From Prevotella communis (GTDB lineage: Bacteria; Bacteroidota; Bacteroidia; Bacteroidales; Bacteroidaceae), in contig NZ_CP091794.1 of NCBI RefSeq assembly GCF_022024175.1, positions 1,612,001-1,676,000 on the forward strand: 64,000 bases of DNA. The letters are read 5' to 3'. The translations under genes and the position numbers were made by a program. Within the stretch, counting starts at the first letter, position 1; every line of letters begins with the position of its first letter. The notes beneath the pieces were generated by a model. The model ran no database searches, was not told where the DNA came from, and was given only the letters and a program-made list of their open reading frames with translations. Below, in pieces: positions 28,377-41,320 of this stretch.

Positions 28377-28709
28377 CTAAGCCATGAAGTGACGGATATG
28401 ACGGGCTGTTGTCACCTTAGCGTCGTAAATGATGGTCAGTTCACGCTTGCGGGGGTTCCACTTCGTGTCAATCACACCCTTCATATGGTTGGCCTTTTTA
28501 GCCAGTTTCTTGTGAGAGTCATGACGTCCAAGAACGAGCGTGCAAGACTTGATTTCTGGACGATAGGCATGTCTGTGATTCCTGTCGAAATGAGATGTCT
28601 TCATCTCAACGCGGTCGAAGTGAGAAACCTTCTTATTCTTAGCCGTGGCCGGCGCTGCTGCTGTGATGGTCATTAACATCAGTGCTGCTATCATCTTTAT
28701 AGTCTTCAT
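28377..28709 (-). CDS. Small secreted protein, HMA-like C-terminus
   Basis: 110 aa with a signal peptide (MKTIKMIAALMLMTITAAAPATA). The mature part is very basic with two SHFDR repeats. Residues about 55-110 (IKSCTLVLGRHDSHKKLAKK, then KGVIDTKWNPRKRELTIIYD) resemble the beta-alpha-beta pattern of heavy-metal-associated domains, but only one Cys is present, so metal binding is doubtful. I use the ATG at 28709, which has GGAG upstream, rather than a TTG at 28715. Periplasmic; function unknown. Confidence 0.65.
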   Translation of the reverse strand: MKTIKMIAALMLMTITAAAPATAKNKKVSHFDRVEMKTSHFDRNHRHAYRPEIKSCTLVLGRHDSHKKLAKKANHMKGVIDTKWNPRKRELTIIYDAKVTTARHIRHFMA

Positions 28710-28907
28710 AATCAAATCTCCTATACTTTAATTAGACATTTGTTTCTTAATCACAGTGCAAAGATAAGGCGATTTCTTGGGATATGAAAGTGAAAATTCC
28801 TAATTGGTAGGGGACTTATCCCTAAATATGCTTAGGGATTTCCCCTTGATGGATATGTCCAGAAATAATATCTTCTGAACATATCTGGTTACTATGTTTC
28901 CATTATT

Positions 28908-29996
28908 CTAGTCCTCTGGCCACGGTTCGAACTCTAGTTCAAGTTCCACCCAACGGGGATCCTCGTGAACAGTTGAAGACTTTTGGTTGGCTACTCCTAG
29001 TCCTAACAAACGGATGGGATGCGAATGAAATTCTACATCGCCCATCAGTTGTTTAGCCAATGGAAGAATATCTTCCTTTGTCCTGAGGATATGGTCAACA
29101 GTTACGCTGCGTGTGATTTGCTGAAAGTCCTGGAATTTTACTTTGAGTGTCAAGGTATGCCCTTCAAAGTCAGCCTTCTCAATTCGGCGTACTAGCTCCA
29201 GGACAGTATGATACAGATGAATGGTGACAGCAGCATTGTCGAAGATATCCTTCTCAAAAGTCCGTTCACAGCTGACCGATTTGCGCTCCCATTCAGATAT
29301 GACGGGGCGTGTATCAATGCCGTTGGCAAAATCGTGGAACACGCTGCCCATCTTACCAAATTCCTGATTCAAACGAGCAAGTGACACCTTTCTCAAGTCT
29401 GCTCCGGTAAAGATGCCCATGCGGTGCATCTTCTCAGCCGTCTTGTTGCCAACACCCCAAATCTTCTCCACCTTCAGTTGAGCGATGAAATCCAAAGCCC
29501 GGTCAGGATGGATAACTGTCAAGCCATCCGGTTTACGCCAGTCAGAGGCAATTTTCGCCAGGAACTTGCAGTAACTCACGCCAGCAGAGGCAGTCAGTCC
29601 TGTCGTCTCCAAAATACGCTGCTTGATTTCCCTTGCTATCTCAACACCCAAATCGATTCCTTTCTTATTCTCCGTCACATCAAGGAATGCCTCGTCAAGC
29701 GAGATTGGTTCGATGAGATCCGTATAATCGTGAAATATTCCATGTAACTGCGCCGACACCTCCTTATACCGCTGGAAATGTGGTTCCACAATGATGAGCT
29801 GCGGACAGAGTCTTTTGGCCACCTGTATGGACTGGGCAGAATGAACGCCGAAACGACGTGCCTCATAGCTTGCTGTTGATACCACACCACGCTCTGCATC
29901 GTGGCCAACAGCTATTGGCTTGCCTTTCAGTTCTGGATTGTCACGCTGTTCTACAGCTGCAAAGAACTGGTCCATGTCCACATGAATAATCTTCAT
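28908..29996 (-). CDS. dinB: DNA polymerase IV (Y-family)
   Basis: 362 aa, normal length. Family hallmarks: IIHVDMDQFFAAVEQRDNP (first catalytic Asp), SYEARRFGVHSAQS, the catalytic SLDEAFLDVT (Asp-Glu), LTASAGVSYCKFLAKIASD, the HhH region VWGVGNKTAEKMHRMGI, and a little-finger domain at the end. It copies past lesions with low fidelity. The ATG at 29996 fits the family start. TACCTTTG at 30009-30002 lies only 5 nt before it, so the mRNA is probably leaderless. It is transcribed independently of the ABC-F gene. Confidence 0.96.
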   Translation of the reverse strand: MKIIHVDMDQFFAAVEQRDNPELKGKPIAVGHDAERGVVSTASYEARRFGVHSAQSIQVAKRLCPQLIIVEPHFQRYKEVSAQLHGIFHDYTDLIEPISLDEAFLDVTENKKGIDLGVEIAREIKQRILETTGLTASAGVSYCKFLAKIASDWRKPDGLTVIHPDRALDFIAQLKVEKIWGVGNKTAEKMHRMGIFTGADLRKVSLARLNQEFGKMGSVFHDFANGIDTRPVISEWERKSVSCERTFEKDIFDNAAVTIHLYHTVLELVRRIEKADFEGHTLTLKVKFQDFQQITRSVTVDHILRTKEDILPLAKQLMGDVEFHSHPIRLLGLGVANQKSSTVHEDPRWVELELEFEPWPED

Positions 29997-30086
29997 TGCT
30001 GCAAAGGTACAAAACAAAAAGAATAATAGCAGCTACAATCACTTTGGAATGTAGCTGCATTTGCTATAGTGGATAGGGGAATAATA

Positions 30087-34297
<4,211 letters not shown>

Positions 34298-35587
34298 TTA
34301 CTTCCTTTCTTTCTGTTGGTTTGAAGGCTTTCCTGCAAATTGCGTGCCAGAGGAATGCCCCTTATGGCCACCTCTATGGGGCTTGCGGGACTTATGGGAG
34401 CCGTGCGACTTCTTTGGCTTGTTGCTCTTGTAGGTCGCATAGTCGGGACCTTCGCCCAGTCCCTCGGGCAAGGGGAGCTTCTCGATATCCTTCTGCAGGA
34501 AATGCTCGATGGGCTTGAAGAAGCGGAAATCGGCATCGCTCACAAAGGTGATGGCCTCACCATCGCGGGCAGCACGTGCCGTACGACCGATGCGGTGTAC
34601 GTAGTCCTCGCTATCGTGTGGCACGTCGTAGTTGATAACCATACCGATATCGTCGATGTCAATGCCTCGTGCCACAATGTCGGTTGCCACCAGCACATCC
34701 ACCTGTCCGGCCTTGAAGCGATACATCACGTCGTCGCGTTCCTGCTGGGTGAGGTCGGAGTGCATCGGGGCACAGTTGATCTTCATCTTCTGAAGGGTGC
34801 GGTTGATCTCCTTCACCTTTTCTTTCTTGCCACAGAAGATGATGACGCGCTTCAGGTCGCCCTTCTTGAAGATATCCTCGATGATACGCACCTTCTGGGG
34901 TTCGTAACAGATATAGGCCATCTGGTGGATCTTCTCGGCAGGACGGCTCACCTTGAGCTTCACCTCCACGGGATTCTTCAGCAGCGATACGGCCAGCTCG
35001 CGGATCTTGTCGGGCATGGTGGCCGAGAACATCACCTTCTGACAGGTGTCGGGCAACAGCTTGTTGATTTGCAGGATGTCCTCCATGAATCCCATGTCGA
35101 GCATACGGTCGGCCTCGTCTAATACAAAGAAGGATGTACGCGAGAGGTCGAGGTTGCCCACCTTCAGGTGACTGAGCAGGCGGCCGGGGGTAGCAATGAC
35201 CACAGGGGCACCGCCACGCAGACTCTTAATCTCCTGGTCGAAACGCGAACCGTCGTTACCGCCATAGACGGCGATGCTGCTCACATTCTCCAGGTAGTAG
35301 GAAAAGCCCTCCATCGACTGGTCAATCTGCTGGGCCAGTTCGCGGGTGGGCGACATCACAATACAGTTGATGGCATCCTCGGGGAATCCGCCGTCGTCGA
35401 GCATGGAGAGAATAGGCAACAGATAGGCGGCTGTCTTACCAGTACCCGTCTGAGCTACGCCCAGCACGTCGTGACCATCAAGGATTTCGGGGATGCATCG
35501 CTCCTGAATGGGTGTCATCTCCTCGAAGTGCATGTCGTACAGCGCATCAAGGATATTATCGTTGAGATATGTTTCTTCAAATGTCAT
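34298..35587 (-). CDS. DEAD-box RNA helicase (RhlE/CsdA-like)
   Basis: 429 aa with all core motifs: Q motif MTPIQERCIPEIL, motif I AQTGTGKTAAY, PTRELAQQI, TPGRL, motif II VLDEADRML, motif III SATMP, ATDIVARGIDI, and motif VI HRIGRTARA. The C-terminal 45 residues are basic and Ser/His/Gly-rich (KPKKSHGSHKSRKPHRGG), typical of RNA-binding tails. Likely role: ribosome assembly or mRNA turnover. It starts 20 bp after the LptG-like gene in the same operon. Confidence 0.93.
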   Translation of the reverse strand: MTFEETYLNDNILDALYDMHFEEMTPIQERCIPEILDGHDVLGVAQTGTGKTAAYLLPILSMLDDGGFPEDAINCIVMSPTRELAQQIDQSMEGFSYYLENVSSIAVYGGNDGSRFDQEIKSLRGGAPVVIATPGRLLSHLKVGNLDLSRTSFFVLDEADRMLDMGFMEDILQINKLLPDTCQKVMFSATMPDKIRELAVSLLKNPVEVKLKVSRPAEKIHQMAYICYEPQKVRIIEDIFKKGDLKRVIIFCGKKEKVKEINRTLQKMKINCAPMHSDLTQQERDDVMYRFKAGQVDVLVATDIVARGIDIDDIGMVINYDVPHDSEDYVHRIGRTARAARDGEAITFVSDADFRFFKPIEHFLQKDIEKLPLPEGLGEGPDYATYKSNKPKKSHGSHKSRKPHRGGHKGHSSGTQFAGKPSNQQKERK

Positions 35588-35607
35588 CTAATTGTCAATT
35601 TCAATTT

Positions 35608-36717
35608 TTAATCTGGTGCCAGTCGATAGCAGAAGTATGCTATGACGGCGAAAATCATATTGGGAATCCATGCTGCCAGGAGAGCAGGCATGCCGGCATT
35701 GATAGCAAAGGTGGCGCTGATGGTCTGCAAGAGGATATACGAGAACGACAGAGCCAGGCCGATGCCGAGAGAGAGTCCCATGCCGCCCTTGCGCTTGCGG
35801 GCAGAGAGGGAGGCACCTATCAAGGTGAGGATAAAGGATGCAAACGAGGTGGCTATGCGCTTGTGGTACTCCACCTCATACTGTATCACATTCTGCGAGC
35901 CGCGCTCCTGCTGCTTGGAGATATAGCGTTTCAGTTCGGGCGAGGTGAACGTCTCCTGCTGGTCGGTATTGAATATCAGGTCCATCGGCTCCATCATAAT
36001 CATCGTGTCGATCTCCGTGCCCGTCTGAATCTTCTCGCGCAGTCCCTTCAGCGTACGAATCTTGTAGTTCAAGGCCTTCCAATGGTATCGGGAATCGGAG
36101 ATGGTGTCATACTGAATCACGTTGGCCGTCATATGACTCACCAGTTTCTTGTCCTCGAAATGGTCGAGCGAGAAGCCATAGCCGCGGCGGGTGGTATTGT
36201 CGTATTGCTGCAGATAGGCAATCACATTGGGTGCCACCTGCAACTGCACATTACTGGCTGAGGTGACACGGCGCTTGTTCTTATACTGCGTCTCGAAATT
36301 CAGTCGCACCACGTTGCCATGGGGAATGACGTAGGCGCCCAGGTAGAAGTTGACGGCGGCAATAATAGCAGCAGAGAACATGTAGGGGCGCAACAAGCGC
36401 TTGAAACTGGCACCTGCCGAGAGCATGGCGATGATCTCGGAATTGCCGGCCAACTTTGACGTGAAGAAGATGACGGCAATAAAGACAAACAGGGGCGAGA
36501 AGAGGTTGGCAAAGTATGGCACGAAGTTGGCATAGTAGTCGAAAACGATAGCCGTCCAAGGTGCGTGATACGTGGCAAACTTGTTTAAGTTCTCGTTGAA
36601 GTCGAATACTATACTAATACTGATTATCAGTATGATAGAATAGATATAAGTACCTATGAACTTACTGATAATATAGCGATCCAGTCGCGGAAAGATACGT
36701 GCCAATAGATTCTTCAT
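35608..36717 (-). CDS. LptF/LptG-family permease
   Basis: 369 aa. Predicted helices at the N-terminus (YIYSIILIISISIVF, FVFIAVIFFTSKLAG) and C-terminus, around a periplasmic beta-rich part (about residues 130-260), as in the YjgP/YjgQ family. These form the inner-membrane part of the Lpt exporter moving lipopolysaccharide to the outer membrane. The C-terminal KRKGGMGLSLGIGLALSFSY is characteristic. The start overlaps the tgt stop by 4 bp. Whether it is LptF or LptG cannot be settled here. Confidence 0.9.
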   Translation of the reverse strand: MKNLLARIFPRLDRYIISKFIGTYIYSIILIISISIVFDFNENLNKFATYHAPWTAIVFDYYANFVPYFANLFSPLFVFIAVIFFTSKLAGNSEIIAMLSAGASFKRLLRPYMFSAAIIAAVNFYLGAYVIPHGNVVRLNFETQYKNKRRVTSASNVQLQVAPNVIAYLQQYDNTTRRGYGFSLDHFEDKKLVSHMTANVIQYDTISDSRYHWKALNYKIRTLKGLREKIQTGTEIDTMIMMEPMDLIFNTDQQETFTSPELKRYISKQQERGSQNVIQYEVEYHKRIATSFASFILTLIGASLSARKRKGGMGLSLGIGLALSFSYILLQTISATFAINAGMPALLAAWIPNMIFAVIAYFCYRLAPD

Positions 36718-37856
36718 ATTCTGCGACCTAAATCATTAATGACTGAACGTTTCCACTGGGTGAAGTCACCCTGCTCAATATGCTGACGGGCATCGGTAAC
36801 CAGTCGGAGATAGAACGCCAGGTTATGGATACTGGCTATCTGCAGGGCCAGCAGTTCCTGAGCCTTGAAGAGGTGGTGCAGGTAGGCCTTGGTGTGCAGA
36901 CGGTCGATGTCGCAACCGTCGGGATCGATAGGCGAGAAGTCCTGTTCCCACTTCTTGTTGCGCAGGTTCATCGTGCCCTGATAGGTGAAGAGCATGGCGT
37001 TACGGCCATTACGGGTAGGCATCACGCAGTCGAACATATCCACACCGCGCTCAATGGCTTCCAGGATATTCTGGGGTGTGCCCACGCCCATCAGATAGCG
37101 GGGACGGTCCTTGGGCAGGATCTCGTTGACCACCTCAATCATCTCGTACATCACCTCGGTAGGTTCGCCAACGGCCAGTCCGCCAATAGAGGCGCCACCA
37201 CCATCGTTGAGCATACCCAGACGGTCGACCACATGTTTGGCGGCATCCTGTCTGAGGTCCTTATACTTACAGCCCTGAACGATGGGGAAGAGGGTCTGGC
37301 GATGACCATAGAGCGGTTCGGTCTCGTTGAAACGCTTGATACAACGGTCGAGCCAGCGCTGGGTCAGTCCCAGGGAGTTCTTGGCATACTGATAGTCGCT
37401 CTCGCCCGGAGGACACTCATCGAGCGCCATCATGATATCGGCACCGATGATACGCTCGGTATCCATCACATTCTCAGGGGTGAAGATATGCTTGGAACCG
37501 TCGATATGACTACGGAACTCGCATCCCTCCTCGCGCAACTTTCGGATACCGGTCAGGGAGAAGACCTGGAAACCACCCGAGTCGGTCAGGATAGGACGGT
37601 CCCATGTGTTGAACTTATGCAGGCCACCGGCCTTACGCAGGGTGTCGAGACCCGGGCGCAGATACAGGTGGTAGGTGTTGCCCAGGATGATCTGTGCCTT
37701 CACCTGTTCACGGAGTTCAGAGAAATGAACACCCTTCACGCTACCACAGGTACCAACGGGCATGAAGATTGGCGTCTTGATCTGTCCGTGGTCAGTGGTG
37801 ATAATGCCTGCGCGGGCACTACTGTATGGGTCTGTATGTTGCAGTTCGAATGTCAT
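36714..37856 (-). CDS. tgt: tRNA-guanine transglycosylase
   Basis: 380 aa, exchanging guanine-34 for preQ1 in queuosine tRNAs. Recognised by MPVGTCGSVKGV, LTDSGGFQVFSLT with a catalytic Asp, IGGLAVGEPTEVMYEM, RPRYLMGVGTP and the second catalytic Asp in FDCVMPTRNGRNA. The usual zinc site CxCxxC...H is altered: the sequence reads DPDGCDIDRLH (about residue 313), so only one Cys remains, flanked by Asp, while the His in IASIHN is kept. It overlaps both lon and the LptG-like gene by 4 bp. Confidence 0.95.
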   Translation of the reverse strand: MTFELQHTDPYSSARAGIITTDHGQIKTPIFMPVGTCGSVKGVHFSELREQVKAQIILGNTYHLYLRPGLDTLRKAGGLHKFNTWDRPILTDSGGFQVFSLTGIRKLREEGCEFRSHIDGSKHIFTPENVMDTERIIGADIMMALDECPPGESDYQYAKNSLGLTQRWLDRCIKRFNETEPLYGHRQTLFPIVQGCKYKDLRQDAAKHVVDRLGMLNDGGGASIGGLAVGEPTEVMYEMIEVVNEILPKDRPRYLMGVGTPQNILEAIERGVDMFDCVMPTRNGRNAMLFTYQGTMNLRNKKWEQDFSPIDPDGCDIDRLHTKAYLHHLFKAQELLALQIASIHNLAFYLRLVTDARQHIEQGDFTQWKRSVINDLGRRI

Positions 37857-40336
37857 TTGCTCTTGTCTTTATCTTTTTCCTCTTCAATCTCAAACTTCAG
37901 AGGGTTGTCCACAATCTCGTCGGAGAGTGCGAAATTCCACACGTCCTGTACGTTCTCTACATAGTGGAACTGTACGCCCTTCAGGTACATCTCAGGAATC
38001 TCGAGGATATCCTTCTCGTTCTCCTGGCACATCACGATATCGGTAATACCGGCACGCTTGGCGGCCAGGATCTTCTCCTTGATACCACCCACGGGGAGTA
38101 CCTTGCCGCGAAGGGTTATCTCGCCGGTCATCGCCGTGTTCTTGCGGACCTTACGCTGGGTCAGCGCAGAGGCGATAGAGGTGGCGATGGTGATACCAGC
38201 CGAAGGACCATCCTTGGGCGTGGCACCCTCGGGCACGTGGATATGGATGTTCCAGTTATCAAAGATACGATAGTCGATACCCAGCTTGTCGGCATGGGCC
38301 TTGACATACTCGAGCGCCAGCACGGCCGACTCCTTCATCACGTCGCCCAGGTTACCAGTCAGCGTCAGCTTGGAACCCTTACCCTTTGAGAGCGAGGTCT
38401 CGATGAAGAGAATCTCGCCACCTACGCTGGTCCAGGCCAGTCCTGTGACCACACCGGCATACTCGTTGCCCTGGTAGATATCGCGGTAGAAGGGTGGTTT
38501 GCCCAACAGATCCTCCAATGACTCGGGGGTAATCTTCCAGTTCACGAGACTGTCTTCCACCTGACGTTTATAAGCCAGTTTGCGCATGGCTTTGTTGATC
38601 TGCTTCTCCAACTGGCGCACGCCGCTCTCGCGAGTGTACTGCTCGATGATCTTCTCGATGGTGGCCTTGCTGAACTTAGGTTTCTCCGACAGGGTCTTCA
38701 AACCGGTATTGTCCAGTTCACGGGGAATCAGATGGCGCTTGGCAATCTCAATCTTCTCCTCAGTGATATATCCGCTCACCTCGATAATCTCCATACGGTC
38801 GAGCAGTGGACGGGGAATCGTTGAGAGGTTGTTGGCGGTGGCGATGAACATCACCTTCGACAGGTCATAGTCCACATCCAGATAGTTATCATGGAAAGCC
38901 GTGTTCTGCTCGGGGTCGAGTACTTCGAGGAGGGCAGAAGAGGGGTCGCCATTGATGGTGTTCTGTGTCACCTTGTCGATCTCGTCGAGAATGAAGACGG
39001 GGTTGCTGGAACCGGCCTTCTGAATGCTCTTGATGATACGGCCGGGCATGGCACCGATATAGGTGCGACGGTGGCCACGGATCTCGGCCTCATCGTGCAG
39101 ACCGCCCAGCGATACGCGCACATACTTGCGCTTCATGGCCTCGGCAATAGACTTTCCAAGAGAGGTCTTACCAACTCCCGGAGGGCCATAGAGACAGAGG
39201 ATAGGACTCTTCAGGTCGCCACGCAGGGAGAGTACGGCCATATATTCCAGGATGCGCTCCTTCACCTTCTCCATGCCGTAGTGGTCGTGGTCCAGGATCT
39301 TCTGGGCACGCTGCAGGTTCAGGTCGTCCTTGGTATATTCACCCCAAGGCAGCGATACAAACGTCTGCAGATAGTTCAACTGCACGTTGAAATCAGGGCT
39401 CTGGGGCTGGAAGTTGTCCAGCTTGTCGGCCTCTTTGTAGAAAATGCGTGCTATCTCGTCAGGCCATTTCTTGTTCCTGGCCTTACGTAAAAGTTCTGCT
39501 TTCTCTGGCTGCTGCTGGTTGCCCATCTCGGCCTGCAGGTTCTTGATCTGCTGCTGGAGGAAGTAGTTTTTCTGCTGCTCGTCGATATCCTCGCGGGTTT
39601 TGTTGCGGATGTCGGTCTTCAACTTCTGCAGGTTGATCTCGCGGTTCAGGGCCTTCATGGCGCCAAAGAGGCGCTCCTTGACGGTCTCCACGCCAAGCAA
39701 CTTGATTTTCTCCTGGATAGTGAAAGGCATATTGGCGCAGACGAAACTCAGCATCATCTCGTCGTTGTGGATGTTGCGGATGGCAAAAGTAGCCTCATCG
39801 CTCATCTCGTCAACCATCGAGATATATTCCTCGGCCATGCGGCGCAGGTCGTCAACGGCAGTCTTCCACTCGCGGTCGTGCTTGTCGGGATGCAGGTCTG
39901 GCATAGGGGTCACTTCTCCTTTGAGGAAAGGCTTCTCCTTGGTCAGTCTGTCCAGATGGAAACGGCTCTGGGCCTGCACGATGACGGTGGTGTTGCCACC
40001 AGGCAGGGTGAACTGCTTCACAATCTTTGCAGATACGCCATATTCATACAGGTCGTCATAGGTGGGCACCTCAATATCCGGATCACGCTGGCACACCACA
40101 CCGATGACCTCGCCATTCTTCTCGGCCTGACGAGCCAGTTTCATGCTTGAAGCACGTCCAAGCAGGATGGGCCATACGACACCAGGGAATAAAACGATAT
40201 TTCTAACGGGAAGTATAGGTAATTCCGAAGGCATTTCGGTGTTTATCATGTCTGTAAAATCACCTTCAATATCGGCTATCATCGAGATAGACTTATTGCT
40301 AAACTGATTGTCACTCATCTTAATTTTAAACTCCAT
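37853..40336 (-). CDS. lon: Lon protease
   Basis: 827 aa ATP-dependent serine protease. The N-terminal LON substrate domain begins [22 protein letters not shown]+ with Walker [17 protein letters not shown] and Walker [11 protein letters not shown]. The proteolytic domain has the catalytic Ser in PKDGPSAGI (about residue 712) and Lys in [13 protein letters not shown] (about 755). It is the first gene of a six-gene minus-strand operon. TACCTTTG at 40354-40347 lies 10 nt before the ATG, giving a very short leader. A second in-frame ATG six codons on is also possible. Confidence 0.96.
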   Translation of the reverse strand: MEFKIKMSDNQFSNKSISMIADIEGDFTDMINTEMPSELPILPVRNIVLFPGVVWPILLGRASSMKLARQAEKNGEVIGVVCQRDPDIEVPTYDDLYEYGVSAKIVKQFTLPGGNTTVIVQAQSRFHLDRLTKEKPFLKGEVTPMPDLHPDKHDREWKTAVDDLRRMAEEYISMVDEMSDEATFAIRNIHNDEMMLSFVCANMPFTIQEKIKLLGVETVKERLFGAMKALNREINLQKLKTDIRNKTREDIDEQQKNYFLQQQIKNLQAEMGNQQQPEKAELLRKARNKKWPDEIARIFYKEADKLDNFQPQSPDFNVQLNYLQTFVSLPWGEYTKDDLNLQRAQKILDHDHYGMEKVKERILEYMAVLSLRGDLKSPILCLYGPPGVGKTSLGKSIAEAMKRKYVRVSLGGLHDEAEIRGHRRTYIGAMPGRIIKSIQKAGSSNPVFILDEIDKVTQNTINGDPSSALLEVLDPEQNTAFHDNYLDVDYDLSKVMFIATANNLSTIPRPLLDRMEIIEVSGYITEEKIEIAKRHLIPRELDNTGLKTLSEKPKFSKATIEKIIEQYTRESGVRQLEKQINKAMRKLAYKRQVEDSLVNWKITPESLEDLLGKPPFYRDIYQGNEYAGVVTGLAWTSVGGEILFIETSLSKGKGSKLTLTGNLGDVMKESAVLALEYVKAHADKLGIDYRIFDNWNIHIHVPEGATPKDGPSAGITIATSIASALTQRKVRKNTAMTGEITLRGKVLPVGGIKEKILAAKRAGITDIVMCQENEKDILEIPEMYLKGVQFHYVENVQDVWNFALSDEIVDNPLKFEIEEEKDKDKSK

Positions 40337-40426
40337 AATTCGTTTGCAAAGGTACGAATTAAAATTGATATTTTAAGTAAGGATGGTGGATAATTAACAA
40401 AAAATGTATAACTTTGTGCCCTAAAT

Positions 40427-41122
40427 ATGGCAAACGACTATTTTAAGTTCAAAAAATTTACTGTTTTCCAAGGGAAATGTGCGATGAAAGTGGGTACGGA
40501 CGGTACGCTGCTTGGAGCATGGGCGGATGGTGGCCGGCGGATTCTGGATATCGGTACTGGAACGGGACTGATAGCCATCATGATGGCACAGCGTTTTCCG
40601 GATGCCCAGGTAACGGGGATTGACATCGTACCGTCGGCCGTAGAACAGGCCCGCGAGAATGTCATGGCGTCGCCGTTTGTCGACAGGATCACTATCCTGG
40701 AAGCGGATGTGTGCCAGTTTGAGGGACAATACGACTGTATCGTATCTAATCCGCCTTTCTTTGAACAGTCGCTGACGTGTCCTGACAACTTGCGCTCGCA
40801 GGCACGTCACGACACAAGTCTGTCGTATGCCAGCTTGTTTAAGGCCGTCAAATCACTCCTGACAGAACGGGGGATCTTCTCTCTTGTAGTGCCTTACGAT
40901 TATAGAAACAGGGTATTTGAGGAGGCTGCCATGAATGGTTTCTTCCTGCACAGAGAATGGTCGGTCCAGACAACGCCTCGCAAGCAGCCAAAGCGTCTTC
41001 TCTTAACTTTTGCTCTTCATAGTTGTGAGTCGATAGACACAGGAGTTGGTCTTATAGAAGACGCTCCCGGCCTACGCTCTTCATGGTACGCAGATTTAAC
41101 TGCTCCTTTCTACCTCCATTAA
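40427..41122 (+). CDS. trmN6: tRNA1(Val) adenine-N6 methyltransferase
   Basis: 231 aa class I SAM-dependent methyltransferase. N-terminal FKKFTVFQGKCAMKVGTDGT is typical of the YfiC group. The SAM loop is ILDIGTGTGLIAIMMAQ, and the N6-adenine catalytic motif is VSNPPFFEQ. It methylates A37 of tRNA-Val in the family. TAACTTTG at 40409-40416 lies 10 nt before the ATG, so the leader is very short. It diverges from lon and converges with the His-rich gene (1-bp gap). Confidence 0.9.
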   Translation: MANDYFKFKKFTVFQGKCAMKVGTDGTLLGAWADGGRRILDIGTGTGLIAIMMAQRFPDAQVTGIDIVPSAVEQARENVMASPFVDRITILEADVCQFEGQYDCIVSNPPFFEQSLTCPDNLRSQARHDTSLSYASLFKAVKSLLTERGIFSLVVPYDYRNRVFEEAAMNGFFLHREWSVQTTPRKQPKRLLLTFALHSCESIDTGVGLIEDAPGLRSSWYADLTAPFYLH

Positions 41123-41123
41123 A

Positions 41124-41315
41124 TCAGAGGTGGTTCACCACAACGGCTGCAATCACCATGATGGCTGCAATCACGCAGAGGATTCTGAATGCCCATTTTG
41201 CAATCAGTTTTTTCATGCGGATGGAGTTCAGCGCTTCTCTTTTGAAACGTGTTGCATCATCTTCCTTATGATGGTGGTGATGATGGTGGTGATGTTCATT
41301 GCTGTTTTCTGACAT
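41124..41315 (-). CDS. 63-aa membrane protein with nine consecutive His
   Basis: Sequence opens MSENSNE, then nine His, then KEDDATRFKREALNS, and ends with one transmembrane helix (WAFRILCVIAAIMVIAAVVV). Mixed CAT/CAC codons argue against a simple triplet expansion. It starts 5 bp after the GH106 stop on the same strand, so it is the last gene of that unit. The His run would bind Ni, Zn, Cu or Co; metal buffering or sensing at the membrane is a guess. Similar His-run peptides occur in related genomes as far as I recall. Confidence 0.75.
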   Translation of the reverse strand: MSENSNEHHHHHHHHHKEDDATRFKREALNSIRMKKLIAKWAFRILCVIAAIMVIAAVVVNHL

Positions 41316-41320
41316 GATAT

